A stretch of DNA of 64,000 bases. It comes from Oscarella lobularis. Taxonomy: Eukaryota > Porifera > Homoscleromorpha > Homosclerophorida > Oscarellidae. This document shows positions 39,031-52,866 of the stretch, in pieces. Both the position numbers and the translations under genes were made by a program. Under the pieces are notes generated by a model, which ran no database searches, was not told where the DNA came from, and was given only the letters and a program-made list of their open reading frames with translations. How positions within the stretch are numbered: the stretch's first letter is position 1; every line of letters starts with the position of its first letter. The stretch covers positions 2,604,001-2,668,000 of the forward strand of contig NC_089187.1 of the NCBI RefSeq assembly GCF_947507565.1, read 5' to 3'.

Positions 39031-41230
39031 GCCCTCAACTTTATCTTCAGACCCTTAGAATCAAAGTTTGGGCCTTCAACTTTATCTTCAGGGCCTTAGA
39101 ATCAAAGTTTAGGCCCTCAACTTTATCTTCAGGTCCTTAGAATCAAAGTTTAGTCTCTCAACTTTATCTTCAGGCTCTTAGAATAAAAGTTTAGGCCCTC
39201 AACTTTATCTTCAGGCTCTTAGAATCAAAGTTTAGGCCATCAACTTTATCTTCAGGTCCTTAGAATCAAAGTCTAGGCCCTCAACTTTATCTTCAGGTCC
39301 TTAAAATCAGAGTTTTGGCTCTGAACTTTAACTTCAGACTCTTAGAATCAAAGTTTGGGCCTTTAAATTTCTCTTCAGGGCCTTAGAATCAAAGTTTTGG
39401 CCTTCAACTTTATCTTCAGGTCCTTAGAATCAAAGTTTAGTCTCTCAACTTTATCTTCAGGTCCTTAGAATAAAAGTTTAGGCCCTCAACTTTATCTTCA
39501 AATCCTTAGAATCAAAGTTTAGGCCCTGAACTTTATCTTCAGGTCCTTAGAATCAGAGTTTAGGCCCTCAACTTTATCTTCAGGTCTTTAGAATCAGAGT
39601 TTTGACCCTGAACTTTAACTTCAGACCGTTAGAATCAAAGTTTAGACCTTCAACTTTATCTTCAGGTTCTTAGAATCAGAGTTTTGGCCCTGAACTTTAA
39701 CTTCAGACCCTTAGAATCAAAGTTTGGGCCTTCAAATTTCTCTTCAGGGCTTTAGATCCAGAGTTTAGGCCCTCAACTTTATCTTCAGGGCCTTAGAATC
39801 AAAGTTTTGGCCTTCAACTTTATCTTCAGGGCCTTAGAATCAAAGTCTAGGCTCTCAACTTTATCTTCAGGGCCTTAGAATTAGAGTTTAGGCCCTCAAC
39901 TTTATCTTTAGGCTCTTAGAATCAAAGTTTAGGCCATCAACTTTATCTTCAGGTCCTTAGAATCAAAGTCTAGGCCCTCAACTTTATCGTCAGGTCCTTA
40001 GAATCAGAGTTTTGTCCCTGAACTTTATCTTCAGGTCCTTAGAATCAAAATTTAGGCCCTCAACTTCATCTTCAGGTCCCTAGAATCAAAGTTTAGGCTC
40101 TCAACTTTATCTTCAGGTCCTTAGAATCAAAGTTTAGTCTCTCAACTTTATCTTCAGGTCCTTAGAATCGGAGTTTAGGCCCTCAACTTTATCTTCAGGC
40201 CCTTAGAATCAATGTTTAGGCGTTCAACTTTATCTTCCGGGCCTTAGAATCAAAGTTTAGGCCTTCAACTTTATCTTCAGGTCCTTAGAATCAAAGTTTA
40301 GTCTCTCAACTTTATCTTCAGGTCCTTAGAATCAGAGTTTTGGCCCTGAACTTTAACTTCAGACCCTTAGAATCAAAGTTTGGGCCTTCAAATTTCTCTT
40401 CAGGGCCTTAGAATCAAAGTTTAGGCCTTCAACTTTATCTTCAGGGCCTTAGAATGAAAGTTTAGGCCCTCAACTTTATCTTCAGGTCCTTAGAATCAGA
40501 GTTTAGGCCCTCAACTTTATCTTCAGGTCCTTAGAATCAAAATTTAGGCCCTCAACTTTATCTTCAGGCCCTTAGAATCAAAGTTTAGGCGTTCAACTTT
40601 ATCTTCAGGGCCTTAGAATCAATGTTTAGGTCCTCAACTTTATCTTCAGGTCCTTAGAATCAAAGTTTAGTCTCTCAACTTTATCTTCAGGTCCTTAGAA
40701 TCAGAGTTTAGGCCCTCAGCTTTATCTTCAGGCTCTTAGAATCAAAGTTTAGGCCATCAACTTTATCTTCAGGTCCTTAGAATCAAAGTCTACGCCCTCA
40801 ACTTTATCTTCAGATCCTTAGAATCAGAGTTTTGGCCCTCAACTTTATCTTCAGGTCCTTAGAATCAGAGTTTTGGCTCTGAACTTTAACTTCAGACCCT
40901 TAGAATCAAAGTTTGGGCCTTCAAATTTCTCTTCAGGGCCTTAGAATCAGAGTTTAGGCCTTCAACTTTATCTCCATGTCCTTAGAATCAAAGTCTAGGC
41001 CCTCAACTTTATCTTCAGGGTCTTAGAATTAGAGTTTAGGCCCTCAACTTTATCTTTAGCTCCTTAGAATCAAAGTTTAGGCCCTCAACTTTATCTTCAG
41101 GTCCTTAGAATCAAAGTTTAGGACCTCAACTTTATCTTCAGGCCCTTAGAATCAAAGTTTAGGTCCTGAACTTTATCTTCAGGTCCTTAGAATGAAATTT
41201 TAGGCTCTCAACTTTATCTTCAGGGCCTTA
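39031..41230. repeat. Satellite B block 5
   Basis: About 54 monomers. The last kilobase matches the end of B block 1 in variant order (including GAATGAAATTTTAGGCTCTC before the junction). Confidence 0.93.
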
Positions 41231-42690
41231 GCTAGCCCGTGTAAGTTAGCTGTAATTTATTACAGGTGAGACCCGTTGGCTAACCCCCTGTAATTTCGCT
41301 CTAATTTATTACAGGAGATACCCGTTGGCTAACCCCGTGTAATTTCGCTGTATTTTATTATTAGGATAGACCCGTTGTCTAGCCCCTGTAGTTTCGCTGT
41401 AATTTATTCCATTAGAGACCCGTTGGCTAGCCCCCTGTAATTTGGCTGTAACTTTTTACAGGAGAGACCCGTTGGCTAGCCCCCTGTAAGTTGGCTGTAA
41501 TTTATTCAAGGAGAGACCCGTTGACTAGCCCTGTAATTTCGCTGTAGTTTATTACAGGAGAGACCCATTGGCTAGCCCCTATAAATTCGCTGTAATTTAT
41601 TACAGGAGATACCCGTTAGCTAGCCTCTGTAATTTCGCTGTAATTTATTACAGGAGAGACCCGTTGGCTAACCCCCTGTAATTTCGCTGTAGTTTATTAC
41701 AGGAGAGATCCGTTGGCTAGCCCCCTGTAAATTCGCTGTAATTTATTACAGGAGATACCCGTTTGCTAACCCCCTGTAATTTCGCTGTAATTTATTACAG
41801 GAGAGACCCGTTGGCTAACCCCCTGTAATTTCGCTGTAATTTATTACAGAAAAGACCCGTTGACTAGCCCCTGTAAATTCGCTGTAATTTATTACATGAG
41901 AGACCCGTTGGCTAGCCCCCTGTAACTTCGCTGTAATTTATTGCAGGAGAGACCCGTTGGCTAGCCCCTGTAAGTTCGCTGTAATTTATTACAGGAGAGA
42001 CCCTTTTGCTAGCCCCTGTAATTTCGCTGTAATTTATTACAGGAAAGACCCGTTGGCTAGCTCCCTGTAATTTCGCTGTAATTTATTACAGGAGAGACTT
42101 GTTTGCTAACCCCCTGTAATTTTGCTGTAATTTATTACAGGAGAGACTTGTTTGCTAACCCCCTGTAATTTCGCTGTAATTTATTACAGGAGAGACCCGT
42201 TGGCTAACCTCCTGTAATTTTGCTGTAATTTATTACAGGAGAGACCCGTTGGCTAACCCCCTGTAAATTCGCTGTAATTTATTACAGGAGATACCCGTTT
42301 ACTAACCCCCTGTAAATTCGCTGTAATTTATTACAGGAGAGACCCTTTGGCTAGCCCCAGTAATTTCGCTGTAATTTATTACAGGAGAGACCCGTTTGCT
42401 AACCCTCTGTAATTTCGCTGATAATTTTTTACTGGAGAGACCCTTTGGCTAGCCCCTGTACTTTCGCTGTAGTTTATTACAGGAGAGACCCGTTGGCTAA
42501 CCCCCTGTTATTTCGCTGTAGTTTATTACAGGAGAGACCTATTGGCTAGCCCCTGTAATTTCGCTATAATTTATTACAGGAGAGACCCTTTGGCTAGCCC
42601 CTGTAGTTTCGCTCTAATTTATTACAGGAGAGACCCTTTGGCTAACCCCTTTAATTTCGCTGTAATTTATTAAAGGAGAGACCCGTTTGG
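41231..42690. repeat. Satellite C block 6
   Basis: About 30 monomers in the order of C blocks 2 and 3, again with the GCTGATAATTT variant near 42,418. Confidence 0.93.
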
Positions 42691-43823
42691 CTCTTAACTT
42701 TATCTTCAATGCCTTAGAATCGAAGTTTAGGCCCTCAACTTTATCTTCAGGGCCTTAGAAACAGAGTTTAGGCCCTCAACTTTATCTTTAGCTCCTTAGA
42801 ATCAAAGTTTAAGCCCTTAACTTTATCTTTAGGACCTTAGAATCAAAGTTTAGGCCCTCATCTTTAGCTTCAGAACCTTAAAATCGAAGTTTATGCCCTC
42901 AACTTTATCTTCAGGGCCTTAGAATCAAAGTTTAGGCCCTCATCTTTATCTTCAGGGCCTTAGAATCGAAGTTTATGCCCTCAACTTTATCTTCAGGCTC
43001 TTAGAATCAAAGTTTAGGCGTTCAACTTTATCTTCAGGGCCTTAGAATCAAAGTTTAGGCCTTCAACTTTATCTTCAGGTCCTTAGAATCAAAGTTTAGT
43101 CTCTCAACTTTATCTTCAGGTCCTTAGAATCAGAGTTTTGGCCCTGAACTTTAACTTCAGACCCTTAGAATCAAAGTTTGGGCCTTCAAATTTCTCTTCA
43201 GGGCCATAGAATCAAAGTTTAGGCCTTCAACTTTATCTTCAGGTCCCTAGAATCAAAGTTTAGGCCCTCAACTTTATCTTCAGGTTCTTAGAATCAAAGT
43301 TTAGGCCTTCAACTTTATCTTCAGGCCCTTAGAATCAAAGTTTAGGCGTTCAACTTTATCTTCAGGGCCTTAGAATCAAAGTTTAGGCTCTCAACTTTAT
43401 CTTCAGGTCCTTAGAATCAAAGTTTAGTCTCTCAACTTTATCTTCAGGTCCTTAGAATCAAAGTTTAGGCCCTCAACTTTATCTTCAGGCTCTTAGAATC
43501 AAAGTTTAGGCCCTCAACTTTATCTTCAGGTCCTTAGAATAAGAGTTTTTGCCATGACCTTTATCTTCAGGCCCTTAGAATCAATGTTTATGCCTTCAAC
43601 TTTATCTTCAGGGTCTTAGAATTAGAGTTTAGGCCCTCAACTTTATCTTTAGCTCCTTAGAATCAAAGTTTAGGCCCTCAACTTTATCTTCAGGTCCTTA
43701 GAATCAAAGTTTAGGACCTCAACTTTATCTTCAGGCCCTTAGAATCAAAGTTTAGGTCCTGAACTTTATCTTCAGGCCCTTAGAATGAAATTTTAGGCTG
43801 TCAACTTTATCTTCAGGGCCTTA
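42691..43823. repeat. Satellite B block 6
   Basis: About 28 monomers, almost the same length and variant order as B block 2 (29,539-30,674), some 13 kb away. Confidence 0.93.
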
Positions 43824-44553
43824 GCTAGCCCGTGTAAGTTCGCTGTAATTTATTACAGGTGAAACCCGTTGGCTAACCCCCTGTAATTTCGCTGTAATTT
43901 ATTTCAGGAGATACACGTTGGCTAACCCCGTGTAATTTCGCTCTACTTTATTATTAGGATAGACCCGTTGTCTAGCCCCTGTAATTTTGCTGTAATTTAT
44001 TCCAGGAGAGACCCGTTGGCTAGCCCCCTTTAATTTGGCTGTAACTTTTTACAGGAGAGACCCGTTGGCTAGCCCCCTGTAAGTTGGCTGTAATTTATTA
44101 CAGGAGAGACCCGTTTGCTAACCCCCTGTAAATTCGCTGTAATTTATTACAGGAGAGACCCGTTGGCTAGCCCCTGTAATTTCGCTGTAGTTTATTACAG
44201 GAGAGACCCGTTGGCTAGCCTCTTTAATTTGGCTGTAATTTATTACAGGAGAGACCCGTTGGCTAACCCCCTGTTAATTCGCTGTAATTTATTACAGGAG
44301 AGACCCGTTGGCTAACCCCTTGTAATTTCGCTGTAATTTATTACAGGAGAGACCCGTTGGCTAGCCTCCTGTAATTTCGCTGTAGTTTATTACAGGAGAG
44401 ACCCTTTGGCTAACCCCCTGTAATTTCGCTGTAGTTTATTACAGGAGAGACCCTTTGACTAGCCTCTGTAGTTTCGCTCTAATTTATTACAGGAGAGACC
44501 CTTTGGCTAACCCCTGTAATTTCGCTGTAATTTATTACAGGAGAGACCCGTTG
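43824..44553. repeat. Satellite C block 7
   Basis: About 15 monomers. It starts like C block 3 and continues like the 3' part of C block 11, so it looks like a recombinant of two sub-types. Confidence 0.9.
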
Positions 44554-46752
44554 GGCCCTCAACTTTATCTTCAATGCCTTAGAATCGAAGTTTAGGCCCT
44601 CAACTTTATCTTTAGCTCCTTAGAATCAAAGTTCAAGCCCTTAACTTTATCTTTAGGACCTTAGAATCAAAGTTTAGGCCCTCATCTTTAGCTTCAGAAC
44701 CTTAAAATCGAAGTTTATGCCCTCAACTTTATCTTCAGGGCCTTAGAATCAAAGTTTAGGCCCTCATCTTTATCTTAAGGGCCTTAGAATCGAAGTTTAT
44801 GCCCTCAACTTTATCTTCAGGGCCTTAGAATCAATTTTCAGGCCCTCAACTTCATCTTCAGGTCTCTAGAATCAAAGTTTAGGCCCTCAACTTTATCTTC
44901 AGGTCCTTAGAATCAAAGTTTAGTCTCTCAACTTTATCTTCAGGTCCTTAGAATCGGAGTTTAGGCCCTCAACTTTATCTTCAGGCCCTTAGAATCAGAG
45001 TTTTGGCCATGACCTTTATCTTCAGGCCCTTAGAATCAATGTTTGGGCCTTCAACTTTATCTTCAGAGTCTTAGAATTAGAGTTTAGGCCCTCAACTTTA
45101 TCTTCAGGGCCTTAGAATCAGAGTTTAGGCCCTCAACTTTATCTTCAGGTCCTTAGAATCAAAGTCTAGGCCCTCAACTTTATCTTCTGGCTCTTAGAAT
45201 AAAAGTTTAGGCCCTCAACTTTATCTTCAGGGCCTTAGAATCAAAGTTTAGGCCCTCAACTTTATCTTCAGGTCCTTAGAATCAAAGTTTAGTCTCTCAA
45301 CTTTATCTTCAGGCCCTTAGAATAAAAGTTTAGGCCCTCAACTTTATCTTCAGGCTCTTAGAATCAAAGTTTAGGCCCTCAACTTTATCTTCAGGTCCTT
45401 AGAATCAAAGTCTAGGCCCTCAACTTTATCTTCATGTTCTTAGAATCAGAGTTTTGGCTCTGAACTTTAACTTCAGACCCTTAGAATCAAAGTTTGGGCC
45501 TTCAAATTTCTCTTCAGGGCCTTAGAATCAAAGTTTAGTCTCTCAACTTTATCTTCAGGTCCTTAGAATCGGAGTTTAGGCCCTCAACTTTATCTTCAGG
45601 TCTTTAGAATCAAAGTTTAGGCGTTCAACTTTATCTTCAGGGCCTTAGAATCAAAGTTTAGGCCCTCAACTTTATCTTCAGGTCCTTAGAATCAAAGTTT
45701 AGTCTCTCAACTTTATCTTCAGGTCCTTAGAATAAAAGTTTAGGCCCTCAACTTTATCTTCAGGCTCTTAGAATCAAAGTTTAGGCCCTCAACTTTATCT
45801 TCAGGTCCTTAGAATCAGAGTTTTGGCCATGACCTTTATCTTCAGGCCCTTAGAATCAATGTTTGGGCCTTCAACTTTATTTTCAGGGCCTTAGAATCAA
45901 AGTCTAGGCCCTCAACTTTATCTTCATGGCCTTAGAATCAGAGTTTAGGCCTCAACATTATCTTCAGGTCTTTAGAATCAAAGTCTAGGCCCTCAACTTT
46001 ATCTTCAGGCTCTTAGAATCAAAGTTTAGGCCATCAACTTTATCTTCAGGTCCTTAGAATCAAAGTCTAGACCCTCAACTTTATCTTCAGGCTCTTAGAA
46101 TCAAAATTTAGGCCCTCAACTTCATCTTCAGGTCCCTAGAATCAAAGTTTAGGCCCTCAACTTTATCTTCAGGTCCTTAGAATCAAAGTTTAGTCTCTCA
46201 ACTTTATCTTCAGGTCCTTAGAATCGGAGTTTAGGCCCTCAACTTTATCTTCAGTTCCTTAGAATCAGAGTTTAGTCTCTCAACTTTATCTTCAGGTCCT
46301 TAGAATCGGAGTTAAGGCCCTCAACTTTATCTTCAGGCTCTTTGAATCAAAGTTTGGGCCCTCAACCTTATCTTCAGGTCCTTAGAATCAAAGTTTAGGC
46401 CCTCAACTTTATCTTCAGGTCCTTAGAATCAGAGTTTTGGCCATGACCTTTATCTTCAGGCCCTTAGAATCAATGTTTGGTCCTTCAACCTTATCTTCAG
46501 GTCCTTAGAATCAAAGTTTAGGCCCTCAACTTTATCTTTAGCTCCTTAGAATCAAAGTTTAGGCCCTCAACTTTATCTTCAGGTCCTTAGAATCAAAGTT
46601 TAGGACCTCAACTTTACCTTCAGGCCCTTAGAATCAAAGTTTAGGTCCTCAACTTTATCTTCAGGGCGTTAGAATCAAAGTTTAGGCCCTCAACTTTATC
46701 TTCAGGTCCTTAGAATGAGAGTTAAGCTCTCAACTTTATCTTCAAGGCCTTA
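44554..46752. repeat. Satellite B block 7
   Basis: About 54 monomers, close in order to parts of B blocks 4 and 8. It ends with the GAGAGTTAAGCTCTC signature. Confidence 0.93.
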
Positions 46753-47920
46753 GCTAGCCCGTGTAAGTTCGCTGTAATTTATTACAGGAGAGACCCGTTG
46801 GCTAACCCCCTGTAATTTCGCTGTAATTTATTACAGGAGATACCCGTTGGCTAACCCCGTGTAATTTCGCTGTAATTTATTATTAGGATAGACCCGTTGT
46901 CTAGCCCCTGTAATTTCGCTGTAATTTATTCAAGGAGAGACCCGTTGGCTAGCCCCCTGTAATTTCGCTGTAACTTTTTACAGGAGAGACCCGTTGGCTA
47001 GCCCCCTGTAAGTTGGCTGTAATTTATTCCAGGAGAGACCCGTTGACTAACCCCTTGTAATTTCGCTGTAGTTTATTAAAGGAGAGACCCATTGGCTAGC
47101 CCCCTGTAAATTCGCTGCAATTTATTACAGGAGTTACCCGTTAGCTAGCATCTGTAATTTCGCTGTAATTTATTACAGGAGAGACCCGTTGTCTAACCCC
47201 CTGTAATTTCGCTGTAGTTTATTACAGGAATAGACCCGTTGGCTAGCCCCCTGTAAATTCGCTGTAATTTATTACGGGAGAGACCCTTTGGCTAGCCCCA
47301 CTAATTTCGCTGTAATTTATTACAGGAGAGACCCGTTTGCTAACCCTCTGTAATTTCGCTGATAATTTATTACAGGAGAGACCCGTTTACTAACCCCCTG
47401 TAAATTCGCTGTAATTTATTACAGGAGAGACCCGTTGGCTAGCCCCTGTAATTTCGCTGTAGTTTATTACAGGAGAGACCCGTTGGCTAGCCTCTTTAAT
47501 TTGGCTGTAATTTATTACAGGAGAGACCCGTTGGCTAGCCTCCTGTAATTTCGCTGTAGTTTATTACAGGAGAGACCCGTTTGCTAACCCCCTGTAATTT
47601 CGCTGTAGTTTATTACAGGAGAGACCCTTTGGCTAGCCCCTGTAATTTCGCTGTAATTTATTACAGGAGAGACCCTTTTGCTAGCCCCTGTACTTTCGCT
47701 GTAGTTTATTACAGGAGAGACCCGTTGGCTAACCCCCTGTTATTTCGCTGTAGTTTATTACAGGAGAGACCTATTGGTTAGCCCCTGTAATTTCGCTGTA
47801 ATTTATTACAGGAGAGACCCTTTGGCTAGCCCCTGTAGTTTCGCTCTAATTTATTACAGGAGAGACCCTTTGGCTAACCCCTGTAATTTCGCTGTAATTT
47901 ATTAAAGGAGAGACCCGTTG
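46753..47920. repeat. Satellite C block 8
   Basis: About 24 monomers of the second sub-type, nearly the same length as C block 4 (1,167 bp) with the same exit junction. Confidence 0.93.
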
Positions 47921-50900
47921 GGCTCTCAACTTTATCTTCAATGCCTTAGAATCGAAGTTTAGGCCCTCAACTTTATCTTCAGGGCCTTAGAAACAGAGTT
48001 TAGGCCCTCAACTTTATCTTTAGCTCCTTAGAATCAAAGTTTAAGCCCTTAACTTTATCTTTAGGACCTTAGAATCAAAGTTTAGGCCCTCATCTTTAGC
48101 TTCAGAACCTTAAAATCGAAGTTTATGCCCTCAACTTTATCTTCAGGGCCTTAGAATCAAAGTTTAGGCCCTCATCTTTATCTTAAGGGCCTTAGAATCG
48201 AAGTTTATGCCCTCAACTTTATCTTCAGGGCCTTAGAATCAATTTTTAGGCCCTCAACTTCATCTTCAGGTCCCTAGAATCAAAGTTTAGGCCCTCAACT
48301 TTATCTTCAGGTCCTTAGAATCAAAGTTTAGTCTCTCAACTTTATCTTCAGGTCCTTAGAATCGGAGTTTAGGCCCTCAACTTTATCTTCAGGCCCTTAG
48401 AATCAAAGTTTAGGCGTTCAACTTTATCTTCAGGGCCTTAGAATCAAAGTTTAGGCCCTCAACTTTATCTTCAGGCTCTTAGAATCAAAGTTTACGCCCT
48501 CAACTTTATCTTCAGGCTCTTAGAATCAAAGTTTAGGCCATCAACTTTATCTTCAGGTCCTTAGAATCAAAGTCTAGGCCCTCAACTTTATCTTCAGGTC
48601 CTTAAAATCAGAGTTTTGGCTCTGAACTTTAACTTCAGGTCCTTAGAATGAGAGTTTAGGCCATCAACTTTATCTTCAGGTCCTTAGAATCAAAGTCTAG
48701 GCCCTCAACTTTATCTTCAGGTCCTTAGAATCAGAGTTTTGGCCCTGAACTTTAACTTCAGACCCTTAGAATCAAAGTTTGGGCCTTCAAATTTCTCTTC
48801 AGGGCCTTAGAATCAAAGTTTAGGCCTTCAACTTTATCTTCAGGTCCTTAGAATCAAAGTCTAGCCCCTCAAGTTTATCTTCAGGGCCTTAGAATCAGAG
48901 TTTAGGCCCTCAACTTTATCTTCAGGGCCTTAGAATCAAAGTTTAGGCCCTCAACTTTATCTTCAGGCTCTTAGAATCAAAGTTTAGGCCCTCAACTTTA
49001 TCTTCAGGTCCTTAGAATCAAAGTCTAGGCCCTCAACTTTATCTTCATGTTCTTAGAATCAGAGTTTTGGCTCTGAAGTTTAACTTCAGACCCTTAGAAT
49101 CAAAGTTTGGGCCTTCAAATTTCTCTTCAGGGCGTTAGAATCAAAGTTTAGTCTCTCAACTTTATCTTCAGGTCCTTAGAATCGGAGTTTAGGCCCTCAA
49201 CTTTATCTTCAGGTCTTTAGAATCAAAGTTTAGGCGTTCAACTTTATCTTCAGGGCCTTAGAATCAAAGTTTAGGCCCTCAACTTTATCTTCAGGTCCTT
49301 AGAATCAAAGTTTAGTCTCTCAACTTTATCTTCAGGTCCTTAGAATAAAAGTTTAGGCCCTCAACTTTATCTTCAGGCTCTTAGAATCAAAGTTTAGGCC
49401 CTCAACTTTATCTTCAGGTCCTTAGAATCAGAGTTTTGGCCATGACCTTTATCTTCAGGCCCTTAGAATCAATGTTTGGGCCTTCAACTTTATTTTCAGG
49501 GCCTTAGAATCAAAGTCTAGGCCCTCAACTTTATCTTCATGGCCTTAGAATCAGAGTTTAGGCCCTCAACATTATCTTCAGGTCCTTAGAATCAAAGTCT
49601 AAGACCTCAACTTTATCTTCAGGCTCTTAGAATCAAAGTTTAGGCCCTCAACTTTATCTTCAGGTTCTTAGAATCAAAGTTTGGGCCTTCAAATTTCTCT
49701 TCAGGGCCTTAGAATCAAAGTTTTGGCCTTCAACTTTATCTTCAGGGCCTTAGAATCAAAGTCTAGGCCCTCAAGTTTATCTTCAGGTCCTTAGAATCGG
49801 AGTTAAGGCCCTCAACTTTATCTTCAGGCCCTTAGAATCAAAGTTTAGGCCCTCAACCTTATCTTCAGGTCCTTAGAATCAAAGTTTAGGCCCTCAACTT
49901 TATCGTCAGGTCCTTAGAATCAGAGTTTTGGCCATGACCTTTATCTTCAGGCCCTTAGAATCAATGTTTGGGCCTTCAACTTTATCTTCAGGGTCTTAGA
50001 ATTAGAGTTTATTCCCTCAACTTTATCTTTAGCTCCTTAGAATCAAAGTTTAGGCCCTCAACTTTATCTTCAGGTCCTTAGAATCAAAGTTTAGGACCTC
50101 AACTTTACCTTCAGGCCCTTAGAATCAAAGTTTAGGTCCTCAACTTTATCTTCAGGTCCTTAGAATCAAAGTTTAGTCTCTCAACTTTATCTTCAGGCTC
50201 TTAGAATCAAAGTTTAGGCCCTCAACTTTATCTTCAGGTTCTTAGAATCAAAGTTTGGGCCTTCAAATTTCTCTTCAGGGCCTTAGAATCAAAGTTTTGG
50301 CCTTCAACTTTATCTTCAGGGCCTTAGAATCAAAGTCTAGGCCCTCAAGTTTATCTTCAGGTCCTTAGAATCGGAGTTAAGGCCCTCAACTTTATCTTCA
50401 GGCCCTTAGAATCAAAGTTTAGGCCCTCAACCTTATCTTCAGGTCCTTAGAATCAAAGTTTAGGCCCTCAACTTTATCGTCAGGTCCTTAGAATCAGAGT
50501 TTTGGCCATGACCTTTATCTTCAGGCCCTTAGAATCAATGTTTGGGCCTTCAACTTTATCTTCAGGGTCTTAGAATTAGAGTTTATTCCCTCAACTTTAT
50601 CTTTAGCTCCTTAGAATCAAAGTTTAGGCCCTCAACTTTATCTTCAGGTCCTTAGAATCAAAGTTTAGGACCTCAACTTTACCTTCAGGCCCTTAGAATC
50701 AAAGTTTAGGTCCTCAACTTTATCTTCAGGTCCTTAGAATCAAAGTTTAGTCTCTCAACTTTATCTTCAGGTTCTTAGAATAAAAGTTTAGGCCCTCAAC
50801 TTTATCTTCAGGCTCTTAGAATCAAAGTCTAGGCCCTCAACTTTATCTTCATGGCCTTAGAATCAGAGTTTAGGCCCTCAACATTATCTTCAGGTCCTTA

Positions 50901-51884
50901 GAATCAAAGTCTAAGCCCTCAACTTTATCTTCAGGCTCTTAGAATCAAAGTTTAGGCCCTCAACTTTATCTTCAGGTTCTTAGAATCAGAGTTGTGGCTC
51001 TGAACTTTAACTTCAGACCCTTAGAATCAAAGTTTGGGCCTTCAAATTTCTCTTCAGGGCCTTAGAATCAAAGTTTTGGCCTTCAACTTTATCTTCAGGG
51101 CCTTAGAATCAAAGTCTAGGCCCTCAAGTTTATCTTCAGGGCCTTAGAATCAGAGTTTAGGCCCTCAACTTTATCTTCAGGCCCTTAGAATCAAAGTCTA
51201 GGCCCTCAACTTTATCTTCAGGCCCTTAGAATCAAAATTTAGGCCCTCAACTTCATCTTCAGGTCCCTAGAATCAAAGTTTAGGCCCTCAACTTTATCTT
51301 CAGGTCCTTAGAATCAAAGTTTAGTCTCTCAACTTTATCTTCAGGTCCTTAGAATCGGAGTTTAGGCGCTCAACTTTATCTTCAGTTCCTTAGAATCAGA
51401 GTTTAGTCTCTCAACTTTATCTTCAGGTCCTTAGAATCGGAGTTAAGGCCCTCAACTTTATCTTCAGGCCCTTAGAATCAAAGTTTAGGCCCTCAACCTT
51501 ATCTTTAGGTCCTTAGAATCAAAGTTTAGGCCCTCAACTTTATCGTCAGGTCCTTAGAATCAGAGTTTTGGCCATGACCTTTATCTTCAGGCCCTTAGAA
51601 TCAATGTTTGGGCCTTCAACTTTATCTTCAGGGTCTTAGAATTAGAGTTTAGGCCCTCAACTTTATCTTTAGCTCCTTAGAATCAAAGTTTAGGCCCTCA
51701 ACTTTATCTTCAGGTCCTTAGAATCAAAGTTTAGGACCTCAACTTTACCTTCAGGCCCTTAGAATCAAAGTTTAGGTCCTCAACTTTATCTTCAGGGCCT
51801 TAGAATCAAAGTTTAGGCCCTCAACTTTATCTTCAGGTCCTTAGAATGAGAGTTAAGCTCTCAACTTTATCTTCAGGGCCTTAG
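47921..51884. repeat. Satellite B block 8
   Basis: About 97 monomers. A tandem duplication inside it has a period of 574 bp (exactly 14 monomers): the run beginning GGTTCTTAGAATCAAAGTTT near 49,663 recurs near 50,237. Confidence 0.93.
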
Positions 51885-52469
51885 CTAGCCCGTGTAAGTT
51901 CGCTGTAATTTATTACAGGAGAGACCCGTCGGCTAACCCCCTGTAATTTCGCTGTAATTTATTACAGGAGATACCCGTTGGCTAACCCCGTGTAATTTCG
52001 CTGTAATTTATTATTAGGATAGACCCGTTGTCTAGCCCCTGTAATTTCGCTGTAATTTATTCAAGGAGAGACCCATTGGCTAGCCCCCTGTAAATTCGCT
52101 GCAATTTATTACAGGAGTTACCCGTTAGCTAGCATCTGTAATTTCGCTGTAATTTATTACAGGAGAGACCCGTTGGCTAACCCCCTGTAATTTCGCTGTA
52201 GTTTATTACAGGAGAGACCCGTTGGCTAGCCCCCTGTAAATTCGCTGTAATTTATTACAGGAGAGACCCTTTGGCTAGCCCCAGTAATTTCGCTGTAATT
52301 TATTACAGGAGAGACCCGTTTGCTAACCCTCTGTAATTTCGCTGATAATTTATTACTGGAGAGACCCGTTTACTAACCCCCTGTAAATTCACTGTAATTT
52401 ATTACAGGAGAGACCCGTTGGCTAGCCCCTGTAATTTCGCTGTAGTTTATTACAGGAGAGACCCGTTGG
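51885..52469. repeat. Satellite C block 9
   Basis: Twelve monomers of the second sub-type. It lacks the monomers found between ATTCAAGGAGAG and CCCATTGGC in block 8, an internal deletion of whole units. Confidence 0.93.
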
Positions 52470-52866
52470 GCCCTCAACTTTATCTTCAGACCCTTAGAAT
52501 CAAAGTTTGGGCCTTCAAATTTCTCTTCAGGGCCTTAGAATCAAAGTTTTGGCCTTCAACTTTATCTTCAGGGCCTTAGAATCAAAGTCTAGGCCCTCAA
52601 GTTTATCTTCAGGGCCTTAGAATCAGAGTTTAGGCCCTCAACTTTATCTTCAGGCTCTTAGAATCAGAGTTTTGGCCCTGAACTTTAACTTCAAACCCTT
52701 AGAATAAAAGTTTGGGCCTTCAACTTTATCTTCAGCGCCTTAGAATCAAAGTTTATGCCCTCAACTTTATCTTCATGTCCTTAGAATGAAAGTTTATGCC
52801 CTCAACTTTATCTTCAGGTCCTTAAAATCAAAGTTTAGGCTCTCAACTTTATCTTCAGGGCCTTAG
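52470..52866. repeat. Satellite B block 9
   Basis: About ten monomers, the shortest complete B block between two C blocks, ending at the standard junction. Confidence 0.93.
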
